NCBI GenBank assembly: GCA_910586585.1
Contig: CAJUKA010000008.1
Location: forward strand, 28,602-92,601
DNA from: an uncultured Lachnospiraceae bacterium
Lineage (GTDB): Bacteria > Bacillota > Clostridia > Lachnospirales > Lachnospiraceae
DNA: 64,000 bases
Direction: 5' to 3'
The notes under the pieces were generated by a model, which saw nothing but the letters and a program-made list of their open reading frames with translations, was not told the DNA's origin and searched no databases. The translations under genes were made by a program, and so were the position numbers. Position 1 is the first letter of the stretch; the number at the start of each line of letters is the position of its first letter. Shown here one piece after another: positions 41,976 to 48,841 of this stretch.

Positions 41976-42781
41976 ACACCAAACACCTCCTTTGCGATTT
42001 TCTCGATCTCCTTACGGAATGCACGGCTCTCTTTTAAGCAGAGCCCTGCAAGCAGTTCCCCTTCAAGGTACTGCCTTTCCACCTCGCTGCTGTGCGGTAT
42101 CTGGAAGGCCACGCTGCCAAGCAGCTGTTCCATATGGCTGCTGGCCTCCTGCTGTTTCACGTTGGAAGCCACTTTCAGCTGCCGGTCTGCATCCCATTTG
42201 TTGTCGCGAAGGAGCGGCAGCTGCGAGGACAGGTAGCTGATAGATTTTAAGTCACAGTTTACCAGACGCAGCACGGTGTCCGCCTCCATCAGCGCAACTG
42301 CTGACAGGATATCAGATGCAATGGTGCTGGTACAGTCAATGATGACGTAAGGTGCAACCTCCCTTGCCTGCCCGATCAGCTCCGCCGCCTGCTCCTGCTC
42401 ATAGGGCGGGTATGTGAACACATTCTCTCCTTTTAACATGCCTGTCATGGAAAGATAGTCATTCTTCCGGTAGAACATGCAGTTTTTTCGGATCAGGTTT
42501 TCTGTCACATGTGCTGCCGCAAGGATGCTGCCAAGCGACCGCTCCCCCTCAAGGTCTGACGCCGCACAGACACAGGGAAGCGGCGGTGCTGTCATATCTG
42601 CAAAAATAAGGAGCACGTTTTTCTTCTTTTTCGCAAGGTATTCCGCCAACTTGACGGATACCACTGTCTTGCCGGAGGAAGGGCTGCCCCATACAGCCAG
42701 CACACCTCCCTCCGCTTCCCATGTTTCCTCCACTTCCTGTACCATGTTTCTCTGGAACAGGGAACTTCTCTTAAAATTCAA
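41972..42781 (-). CDS. TadZ/CpaE-like AAA/ParA-fold ATPase
   Basis: 269 aa. A deviant Walker A VWGSPSSGKTVVSVKLAEYL near residue 29 and YVIIDCTSTIASDIL (Walker B-like) place it in the ParA/MinD-like CpaE/TadZ group that positions the pilus machine. The start is a TTG at 42779-42781, directly after the CpaB stop and 8 nt after GGAGG; no better ATG exists. Confidence 0.82.
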   Translation of the reverse strand: MNFKRSSLFQRNMVQEVEETWEAEGGVLAVWGSPSSGKTVVSVKLAEYLAKKKKNVLLIFADMTAPPLPCVCAASDLEGERSLGSILAAAHVTENLIRKNCMFYRKNDYLSMTGMLKGENVFTYPPYEQEQAAELIGQAREVAPYVIIDCTSTIASDILSAVALMEADTVLRLVNCDLKSISYLSSQLPLLRDNKWDADRQLKVASNVKQQEASSHMEQLLGSVAFQIPHSSEVERQYLEGELLAGLCLKESRAFRKEIEKIAKEVFGV

Positions 42782-43711
42782 TTACAATTCCTCCCTGTCT
42801 GTTGCTGATTCTGTTGTTTCAGATTCTTCTGGATTCATCTCTTCCGATTCTTTTTCCCTGTCTCCTGCTGTATCTCCTGAGCCGGAAGTCCCGGCAGCAT
42901 TTTCATTTTCGGAGTTTCCAGAGTCTGCATTATAGGACTTCTCCCCGTCTACATTTTCAGTATCGTTTTCCTCCCCGCCATTTTCTTCTTCCAGCATTTC
43001 ATCCAGCACCTGATCCTGAACTTCTATAAATTGCGCCGCCTTCGTACTCTCGCCCCGGTATACCAGCGACAGATGGATTTCCCCCTCTGCCTCAAGTCTG
43101 CCAAGAAGCCTGCTCTGTTCTGGCCGCACCAGCACTGTGACAGTGGAGGGCAGTTCCTTTCCATCCCCTGCCTGTTCCTCCGTGTTGGCATCAGAACCGG
43201 ATTTTGCAGTCACGGCAATGATCTCCACAAACCTTAATTCGTCAGGAATCACCGTCTCGCCGCTTCCAAGATAATCTGGCGCGATGACAGCGACAATGTC
43301 CCCACTTTTTAGTTTCCCCGAAAGTCCCTCTGCAAACGAACTGATGGTGATGGACATTGCCTGCTTCTCACCAGTCAGGCTGTAAAGATATTTATTCTCT
43401 GCCGCTGGTTCCACAGATACCTTTTCTGCCACAAGGTAATCACCCACACAAACATCTGCCTTCAGGTATTTTCCTTCTGCATCTGTAATGCTTCTTATCA
43501 CATTTTCAGGCAGGTTGTATCCGCCTACCTCCACCTCCTGCAGCATGTTCCTTTTTATCTCTTCCCCTTCCTTTACCGGCTTCACAAACCTGACAATGGT
43601 GGCTTTCTTTGACAGCCCTGCATTGACAAGCGGTGTGGCTGCAAAACAGATCAACAGGGATACTGCAATGCAGAATATCCCAAGCACAGTACGGTTCTTA
43701 AATAATTTCAT
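42782..43711 (-). CDS. CpaB/RcpC-like SAF-domain pilus protein
   Basis: 309 aa from ATG 43709-43711 (MKLFKNRTVLG); an ATG two codons upstream is too close to the RBS. One N-terminal membrane helix, a SAF domain (residues about 38-110: VKEGEEIKRNML, VGDYLVAEKVS) and a CpaB/RcpC domain (KLKSGDIVAVIA). The last 90 residues are an acidic Asn/Glu/Ser-rich extension. CpaB proteins line or support the Tad pilus outside the membrane. Confidence 0.85.
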   Translation of the reverse strand: MKLFKNRTVLGIFCIAVSLLICFAATPLVNAGLSKKATIVRFVKPVKEGEEIKRNMLQEVEVGGYNLPENVIRSITDAEGKYLKADVCVGDYLVAEKVSVEPAAENKYLYSLTGEKQAMSITISSFAEGLSGKLKSGDIVAVIAPDYLGSGETVIPDELRFVEIIAVTAKSGSDANTEEQAGDGKELPSTVTVLVRPEQSRLLGRLEAEGEIHLSLVYRGESTKAAQFIEVQDQVLDEMLEEENGGEENDTENVDGEKSYNADSGNSENENAAGTSGSGDTAGDREKESEEMNPEESETTESATDREEL

Positions 43712-43723
43712 GCCCATTCCCTC

Positions 43724-43819
43724 CTAATTTGCCTTCGCATATTTCTTTTTTCTCTTAACTGCCACAATAATTCCTGTTGCCAGTGCTGCGATAACAACTG
43801 CCACTACTTTTTTCTTCAT
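43724..43819 (-). CDS. 31-aa single-pass membrane microprotein
   Basis: ATG 43817-43819 has GGAGG 8 nt upstream, and the frame (MKKKVVAVVIAALATG, then basic KRKKKYAKAN) stops at 43724. A hydrophobic helix (residues 5-20) flanked by lysines is expected. Its stop region provides the RBS of CpaB 12 nt away, so it is translated in the Tad operon. No family is recognised; it may be a small assembly factor. Confidence 0.65.
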   Translation of the reverse strand: MKKKVVAVVIAALATGIIVAVKRKKKYAKAN

Positions 43820-43882
43820 ACTGATTTCCTCCAATTCATTCATTTTCCAAGCCACAGTAATCTCTGTCTTTATGTGACTCCT

Positions 43883-44308
43883 TTACATGCATCCTGCTGA
43901 TATAACACTTACCAGCATCCCAATCCAGAGAAAAGGGGCAAGCGGGTATGCCTGCCCTTTTCCAGTTTCTCTTTTCTTTCTTCTGATTTTTCCTGCCGCC
44001 ACATACACACTGTGCCAGACAGCCAGCAGGCACAATGCAAGAAACAGACCTGTAAAAGCCCTGTGAAATCCAAGCACTATGCCGCATGCTGCTGTCAGCT
44101 TGATGTCCCCGCCGCCGATTCCCCCTGCTGTTATTCCGGCGGTGAACAGCGGCATGCATACAACCAGTCCTGCAATATTTGGCCGTCCCGGCGGAAACAG
44201 GCTGGATGCCGCGATAAGACACGGCATCCAGTCCGGGATATTCCGGCTTTTCAAATCCGAAACTGCCGCCAGAAACAGGAACAGGAAAAATAAAATCAAT
44301 CTGGCCAT
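43883..44308 (-). CDS. prepilin peptidase, A24 family (TadV/CpaA type)
   Basis: 141 aa with about five membrane helices. Both catalytic aspartates are visible: AVSDLKSRNIPD near residue 18 and GGGDIKL near residue 67. Small TadV/CpaA-type enzymes lack the N-methylase domain, as here. It should cleave the Flp-like pilin (44838) and the pseudopilins (DUF4320, TadE-like). It follows the SpoVG-like gene by 6 nt. Confidence 0.92.
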   Translation of the reverse strand: MARLILFFLFLFLAAVSDLKSRNIPDWMPCLIAASSLFPPGRPNIAGLVVCMPLFTAGITAGGIGGGDIKLTAACGIVLGFHRAFTGLFLALCLLAVWHSVYVAAGKIRRKKRETGKGQAYPLAPFLWIGMLVSVISAGCM

Positions 44309-44314
44309 CTGCTC

Positions 44315-44728
44315 CTACATCACCATGCTCATGCCGGGTGCTTCTTCCTGATCCATACACTCTCCCTGTTCAATCTCCTCCTCTGGCATGTCATCATTCA
44401 GCACGGGGGAAAGTATACTGTTCTGATAGGCATTTAAAATGATCTGGTCAAACTGTTCCTTCATGCTCCTGTCTGCAAAATACACGGAATCCTTATACTG
44501 GTCTGTCTGGGGCATCTTGGTGCGGGGCATGGAAACAGTCAGACCGTAGTCATCCTCCTTAATCCTTACATTGCGAATCGTCATAAAGCCCCCGATTTTT
44601 ACATCCGCCGACGCAAGCACACCCCTCTCTGGGTTGTGCTGCATGATCACCGCCTCCATCTGTAGCTGCTCCATGCTGTTTCCTGCTGTGTTCCCCTGTG
44701 TATTGTTCTGGTTTGTTGTTGCTGGCAT
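44315..44728 (-). CDS. SpoVG-like protein
   Basis: 137 aa. Residues about 40-105 match SpoVG: VKIGGFMTIRNVRI, LTVSMPRTKM, DSVYFADRSMKEQFDQIIL. SpoVG proteins bind nucleic acids and regulate gene expression. Here the domain has an N-terminal Asn/Thr/Gln-rich extension and a C-terminal acidic tail ending QEEAPGMSMVM, the shared accessory tail, so it is distinct from chromosomal SpoVG (about 95 aa). RBS GGAGG; encoded between pilin and peptidase genes. Confidence 0.85.
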   Translation of the reverse strand: MPATTNQNNTQGNTAGNSMEQLQMEAVIMQHNPERGVLASADVKIGGFMTIRNVRIKEDDYGLTVSMPRTKMPQTDQYKDSVYFADRSMKEQFDQIILNAYQNSILSPVLNDDMPEEEIEQGECMDQEEAPGMSMVM

Positions 44729-44837
44729 GATTATTTCCTCCTTCTTTCTGCTGTCTTAATTTGATAAAACAAACAATCAATCAATGTGAATAGCTCTTCA
44801 TTTTTGTGTACCACTAATACAGTCATTTGTTAGGGAA

Positions 44838-45068
44838 CTACCCGGCGTAATTGAACATCTCCTGAATCCTCTGCGTAAGGGTAGGCATGACCACATCTCC
44901 AAACAGCGTGTAGAGTCCCGCCAGCAGGAGTGCTCCGAGCACGACGGCAATCAGAATCTTCACTGCCGTATCCACATAGTTCTCTCCGCGTGTGTCTTTC
45001 ATCAATAATGCTGCCTTCCTTGCTGCCGCCTTCATGTTCCCTGTTACCTTGTTCATCATCTTTCTCAT
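44838..45068 (-). CDS. Flp-like major pilin (DUF6133-like)
   Basis: 76 aa. A basic leader (MRKMMNKVTGNMKAAARKAA) precedes TRGENYVDTAVKILIAVVLGALLLAG, with Gly before Glu and a long hydrophobic helix, as in Flp/Tad prepilins. From memory the family is DUF6133. It starts the Tad gene block, 32 nt downstream of RNA element C, and RBS GGAGG is present. It is the likely main subunit of the pilus. Confidence 0.78.
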   Translation of the reverse strand: MRKMMNKVTGNMKAAARKAALLMKDTRGENYVDTAVKILIAVVLGALLLAGLYTLFGDVVMPTLTQRIQEMFNYAG

Positions 45069-45100
45069 TTTTTCTTTCCTCCGTTATTGATTTTTTATAT

Positions 45101-45189
45101 AATCGGGCAGGAAAGGCTGTTTTTCCTGCCCGCGTGCCGGGTGTCCGTCAGCCTTTGCTGACATACTTCATCTGGACGCCCGTGCACAC
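45101..45189 (-). ncRNA. structured RNA-like element, copy C
   Basis: The clearest fold of the four. On the minus strand after five U: GUGC pairs GCAC, CGGG pairs CCCG, GUCC pairs GGAC, enclosing the loop AGAUGAAGUAUG and hairpin UCAGC-aaag-GCUGA; then hairpin GGGCAGGAAA/UUUCCUGCCC and GAUU. The three stacked helices use different bases from copies A, B and D. It is 32 nt upstream of the pilin start. Confidence 0.75.
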
Positions 45190-45218
45190 AAAAATGCAAG
45201 GCACTGATACATCCTGCA
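45190..45218 (-). terminator. intrinsic terminator before element C
   Basis: On the minus strand TGCAGG (45213-45218) pairs with CCTTGCA (45195-45201, one bulge), followed by five T that touch element C. Confidence 0.55.
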
Positions 45219-45346
45219 TTCCTGTTTCAAAGTTACATGCCGCTTCACGACATCCTTATGGAAAGTCAGATCTCCACAGCCTGACCTTCCGTTGCAGACT
45301 TCTGTGTGCTGTGATATTGGACCGCGGTTTGCTGTCCCTGAGATTT

Positions 45347-45868
45347 TCAAAATTCTATCTCCTCATATCCCGATGGTTCCACGTAGAAAAACCGGCTGGC
45401 TTTCCCATCCGAAAACTCTACCACATCTGATATAGACAGCGCATGCCCCGCCAAATCAGACGGTGCATGCCGGCCGAACCTGTCCCAGACGGCTTCCAAG
45501 TCAAATTTTCCGGCTTCACCCTCATACACAAGAATGTATTCGCTCTTTTGCGGTTGTCCATAGCCCCTCTTTTTTCTCTCTGCCAGACTGACAAACCGCA
45601 TCATGAGCGGGCTTTCCCGCCCCAGCTGGTAAATACGCAGCCTTTTTTCTGTCGCATGCGCCTTTGCTGTTGTTTCAAAACTTCCCTCTGAAAGACGGTC
45701 ATACACACCTTCCCTGAATTCGACTTTTGCCCCTTCCTTTTCCCGGATATAACGAACCAGCTCTGCCCTGTCAAAAACACAATCCAGCACAACAATCCCG
45801 CCATGCAGATACCCCGCCGGATTTCCGTAGTAAAAAAGGACTCCGTTCTCAAAATAGATGTTTTTCAT
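45347..45868 (-). CDS. YodL-like domain protein
   Basis: 173 aa. The C-terminal 110 residues (RLRIYQLG, YILVYEGEAG, LEAVWDRFGRHAPSDLAGHALSISDVVEF cut at 20) follow the pattern of the YodL domain found in many mobile-element and polyvalent proteins; function unknown, though linked to anti-defence loci. It overlaps the 84-aa gene by 4 nt (ATGA). No membrane segment. Confidence 0.65.
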   Translation of the reverse strand: MKNIYFENGVLFYYGNPAGYLHGGIVVLDCVFDRAELVRYIREKEGAKVEFREGVYDRLSEGSFETTAKAHATEKRLRIYQLGRESPLMMRFVSLAERKKRGYGQPQKSEYILVYEGEAGKFDLEAVWDRFGRHAPSDLAGHALSISDVVEFSDGKASRFFYVEPSGYEEIEF

Positions 45869-46119
45869 GTTTCCCCACCATCCATGCTGCGCAGGTATGG
45901 GAGCAGCTGCCTGTCCAGAAATTCCCTGTCCTCACAGTATAAAAACATTTTTGAAAGCCCGATCAGGAAAGGTTCCCCGTCAGGCGTATGTATGGTGATG
46001 ATACTCCCTTTATCACAGCTTTTAATAAAAGCGGCAATGGAAAACAGGCTTCCCTCCACAACTGTTTGGCACACTTCATCATCTTTCAGCTCAAATGCCT
46101 TGTATTTTTCTCTTAACAA
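45865..46119 (-). CDS. hypothetical 84-aa protein
   Basis: Not recognised. MLREKYKAFELKDDEVCQTV is followed by a compact alpha/beta core (SIITIHTPDGEPFLIGL) and LLPYLRSMDGGET. It overlaps the AbrB-like gene by 7 nt and the YodL-like gene by 4 nt, so the three are translated as one unit. Confidence 0.65.
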   Translation of the reverse strand: MLREKYKAFELKDDEVCQTVVEGSLFSIAAFIKSCDKGSIITIHTPDGEPFLIGLSKMFLYCEDREFLDRQLLPYLRSMDGGET

Positions 46120-46403
46120 CTTTTTCCTCCTTCCTGCTGTTGTGCCAGTTTCAGGATTCTTGCTGCCAGCTCCACCTGTTTCTCACGACCCATTGTCTTT
46201 ACGGCGGCATTCACATATGCCTCGACTGCCTCTGAGTTCTGGCTTCCTGCCTCTACAATCTCCACCTTTGACACCGATATCTTTCCACTGGTTACCGACA
46301 GTTTTACGATATCCCCGCCCTCCATCTCTGCCATCTGGCGCATCTCCTTTGGGATCAGCACCCTTCCCTTTTCATCCAGCAGCTTGTAGACTGGTTTCTT
46401 CAA
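46113..46403 (-). CDS. AbrB/SpoVT-type DNA-binding protein
   Basis: 96 aa. The N-terminal 45 residues (LLDEKGRVLIPKEMRQM, GDIVKLSVTSGKISVSK) form the swapped-hairpin AbrB fold; the second half is helical. RBS AGGTG-type. Probably a transition-state-type regulator of the element. The next gene upstream also has AbrB-like domains. Confidence 0.85.
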   Translation of the reverse strand: MKKPVYKLLDEKGRVLIPKEMRQMAEMEGGDIVKLSVTSGKISVSKVEIVEAGSQNSEAVEAYVNAAVKTMGREKQVELAARILKLAQQQEGGKSC

Positions 46404-46425
46404 TGCTTACACCTCCTATGCTGCC

Positions 46426-46851
46426 TCACGCTTTCCCTTCCTCTGTTGTGCGCAGGATAATCCTGACCTTGTCCTTTGAAATACCCAGTTCACCACACAA
46501 TGCAAGCAGTTCCTCTGGAATTTCCACTTCCCCTGATGTCTGCTCTGGCATAATGATGATCTTCTGGTTCTGGCACACAATGTCAAGGTCTGCACCCAGC
46601 GGTATTCCCGCATCTTTTAACAGTTCCTGCGGAATCTGGAATGAAATCTCCTGTTTGCCAGCAGTCTCACCTTCGTCCGCTCTAAAAATCATAAATTCTC
46701 TTGATTCATTCTTCAGACTCTCCCTGTCTGCCATATAAAACAGTTTTACAGCCTCACCAGTACCGATGCCTGCCTGTTCCAGAACAGCTGCCGGAACCTC
46801 TATGCACCCATTCCTGTTCATTTTTCCTTCCATCTCAACAAACTGAACCAT
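46426..46851 (-). CDS. AbrB-like protein with two swapped-hairpin regions
   Basis: 141 aa from ATG 46849-46851 (MVQFVEMEGKMNRNG) with AAAGGAG; the longer frame start lies deep inside the methylase gene. Residues about 5-45 (MNRNGCIEVPAAVLEQAGI) and 60-95 (SFQIPQELLKDAGIPLG, DIVCQNQKIIIMPE) each resemble an AbrB hairpin. It overlaps the Dam-type gene by 17 nt. Regulatory role inferred. Confidence 0.7.
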   Translation of the reverse strand: MVQFVEMEGKMNRNGCIEVPAAVLEQAGIGTGEAVKLFYMADRESLKNESREFMIFRADEGETAGKQEISFQIPQELLKDAGIPLGADLDIVCQNQKIIIMPEQTSGEVEIPEELLALCGELGISKDKVRIILRTTEEGKA

Positions 46852-47881
46852 GTTCTTTCTCTTCTCCTTTCCTGTCACTGTCCTGTAAAAAATCCTGTGT
46901 CTCTTCATCTTTTGCAGATGCATCACAGCTCTTTTGAAGCGCCTTTCCTGATAAGGCTTCCTGCCCGCCATACAGTTCAAATAAATTCATCTGCACCGGA
47001 AGGCTGTCGCGCCTCTCATTCATGTCATAGTTGGCAATCAGCACCTCTGGAAATTCACTCCCGTTGTCATACCGCTGGGCAAGGTTGTTGAGCCTTGTCA
47101 CTGCTTCAATCTTGAAATTCTGATACAGCCTGCGGATATATTCGCAGTCATTATAAGAAACCATGAACTTTCCTTCTATCCCTGCAAGCGTATCCCGCAG
47201 CCTTGCATGGTCCTCTTTCCGAAATACCACCTCGTAATGCCCTTCTGTCTCAAAATACGGGGGATCGCAGTAAAAAAAGGCATTCGGTCTGTCATACTGA
47301 CGGATGAGTGCCTCAAAATCTTTATTCTCGATGACTGTATCCTTCAGCCTGCGGTTTGCCTCCCATATCGTACCAAAGGTTTTTCGGATGTCAAAAGGCT
47401 GGCAGCCATAAGACGTACATCCACTTCCATAACTGTAACGGATAATCTTGTAAAATGCCGCCGCCCTCTTTACATCGTTTGGCTCTGCTTTCTCCATCAG
47501 CAGTTCCCTGATTTCTTCCGCCTCCGGCTCCTTTAAAAAGTGCGTGGCAATCTCAAGCTCTTCTGAGAGATGCTCACTCTGAAATTCTTCCATTGCCAGA
47601 AACTTTCGGAGGGTTACAAACTCGTCCCTTGAATTTAATGGCAGAAATGACAGCTCCCTTAACAGCGCCATCGGGCGTTCCTTCACACAATAAAAGAGGT
47701 TTGCAAGATTTGAATTGAAATCATTGTAAACCTCCATACACTTATCCGGCGGCTTTCCAAACAATACCCAGCCGCCCCCGCCAAACACCTCTATATAGCG
47801 GCCGTATTCTCTGGGCATGCGCAGGTAGATCAAGTCGCGCAGCGCTTTCTTGCCGCCCACCCAGCTGATAATGCTGTTCAA
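46835..47881 (-). CDS. DNA adenine methylase, D12 class (Dam-like)
   Basis: 348 aa. Motif I WVGGKKALRD at residue 7, FGGGGWVLFGK, the catalytic DPPY in FFYCDPPYFE near residue 205, and SYNDCEYIRRLY near the end: an N6-adenine methyltransferase. It probably protects element DNA from restriction in the recipient. The start is a TTG at 47879-47881; the ATG right after GGAGG is in another frame, so start efficiency may be low or use of the RBS atypical. The C-terminal 60 residues are a charged extension (DEETQDFLQ). Confidence 0.9.
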   Translation of the reverse strand: MNSIISWVGGKKALRDLIYLRMPREYGRYIEVFGGGGWVLFGKPPDKCMEVYNDFNSNLANLFYCVKERPMALLRELSFLPLNSRDEFVTLRKFLAMEEFQSEHLSEELEIATHFLKEPEAEEIRELLMEKAEPNDVKRAAAFYKIIRYSYGSGCTSYGCQPFDIRKTFGTIWEANRRLKDTVIENKDFEALIRQYDRPNAFFYCDPPYFETEGHYEVVFRKEDHARLRDTLAGIEGKFMVSYNDCEYIRRLYQNFKIEAVTRLNNLAQRYDNGSEFPEVLIANYDMNERRDSLPVQMNLFELYGGQEALSGKALQKSCDASAKDEETQDFLQDSDRKGEEKEHGSVC

Positions 47882-47989
47882 ATTTTATCATTCCTCCTTC
47901 ACAATCATCTACTGTTCTTAAAATACTGCACAAAATTACCAAGAGAAAAACCGAACCCTTTCCTATCCGGCTTTTCTATCAGAGTCTAA

Positions 47990-48655
47990 TCAGTAAATAC
48001 TTATTTTTCCTTCTTCCCTGTCATAATAATACAAAGAGTATGACAGGATCTCCTCTGGCTCTACCTGTGTGTCATTGATTTCTTTTAACATATTTTTGAC
48101 CTTTTCCCATCCCTCCAGCGTTTCAGCCGGCAGGATCAGGAGCTCATGGACTGATGACGGGATCATGAAAAAGCTGCTGTCAATGGTGTCTGATATGTCT
48201 CTCATGATGTCGGGATACAGCATACAGGCCGCCCCCTCTACCACACTTTTATTACTGAGTACATACATTGGCCCACTGTCTGCAAGTTCTGCCATGCACC
48301 TGTCATAATCGTATTCCTCTGGATTCTCTGTTTCTTCGAGCTCACACAGCACCTCCGCCATACTTTTAAGCTGGTATGGCAAGATCTGCGGTGTATTTTT
48401 CTTTGCTGCCTGATACAGTTCTTCCACCGAAATGTCCCACAGCTTCATATGTAAGTTGTGCACCTGTATGGTTGCATATCTGGTCTCCTCCTGTGAAACC
48501 ATACAGTGAAATACGATGGACAGGTCCAGAAATTCCATATGAGGAATATCCTCCAGCAAGTCCGCATTTTTTTCTGTATTGATGAGCCTGTATACGATAT
48601 TTTTCCTGACACTGTCAAAATTCAGGTAAGGTTTTATATCAGTCACCATGCCCAT
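47990..48655 (-). CDS. DUF5688-like accessory protein (second copy)
   Basis: 221 aa; paralogue of the protein at 22477 (shared GPMYVLSNKSVVEGAACMLY and MIPSSVHELLIL blocks). Unknown function. It starts inside the end of a 36-aa upstream ORF (13-nt overlap, GAGGAGGG RBS), so it is translationally coupled to it. The end (EEGKISIY) is acidic but lacks the Met-rich tail of its paralogue. Confidence 0.72.
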   Translation of the reverse strand: MGMVTDIKPYLNFDSVRKNIVYRLINTEKNADLLEDIPHMEFLDLSIVFHCMVSQEETRYATIQVHNLHMKLWDISVEELYQAAKKNTPQILPYQLKSMAEVLCELEETENPEEYDYDRCMAELADSGPMYVLSNKSVVEGAACMLYPDIMRDISDTIDSSFFMIPSSVHELLILPAETLEGWEKVKNMLKEINDTQVEPEEILSYSLYYYDREEGKISIY

Positions 48656-48753
48656 CTTTTTCCCTCCTCAAGCTCCTTCTCCAGCCTCCTGTTCTGGCAG
48701 TTTTCGGCCAGCTTCGTGATAAACAGTTTCAAACTGTCTGTCTCAAAATCCAT
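48643..48753 (-). CDS. 36-aa microprotein
   Basis: ATG 48751-48753 is preceded by AAAGGAGG. The frame (MDFETDSLKLFITKLAENC, then QNRRLEKELEEGKRWAW) stops at 48643, overlapping the DUF5688-like start. It is helical and charged. It could act as a leader controlling translation of the next gene or as a small helical protein; nothing similar is recognised. Confidence 0.6.
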   Translation of the reverse strand: MDFETDSLKLFITKLAENCQNRRLEKELEEGKRWAW

Positions 48754-48841
48754 ATAACATCCTCCTTTGCTTTTGATCAGCACACACACTACTACATGTC
48801 TGTGCTAATAGCCAGCATAATCCTGAATGTTTATAGATATT

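Larger units (their letters stand above)
45069..45346. other. 278-bp intergenic region holding RNA element C
   Basis: Between the YodL-like gene (45347) and the pilin (45068). It contains the terminator 45190-45218 and element C 45101-45189. The remainder (45219-45346) shows no gene with an RBS; the 60-codon frame through the element is interpreted as chance. Confidence 0.6.

Noticed and set aside
43836..44360. 174-codon minus frame overlapping the prepilin peptidase
   Set aside because: Shifted frame of the peptidase; the catalytic GGGDIKL is in the other frame.
45803..46738. 311-codon plus-strand frame across the 84-aa, AbrB and YodL-like genes
   Set aside because: Pro/Ser-rich shadow spanning four tightly packed minus genes with good RBS.
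47742..47942. 66-codon frame starting with ATG directly after the GGAGG before the methylase gene
   Set aside because: It runs in another frame over the methylase coding start, with no conserved features; the methylase motif WVGGKK requires the TTG frame.
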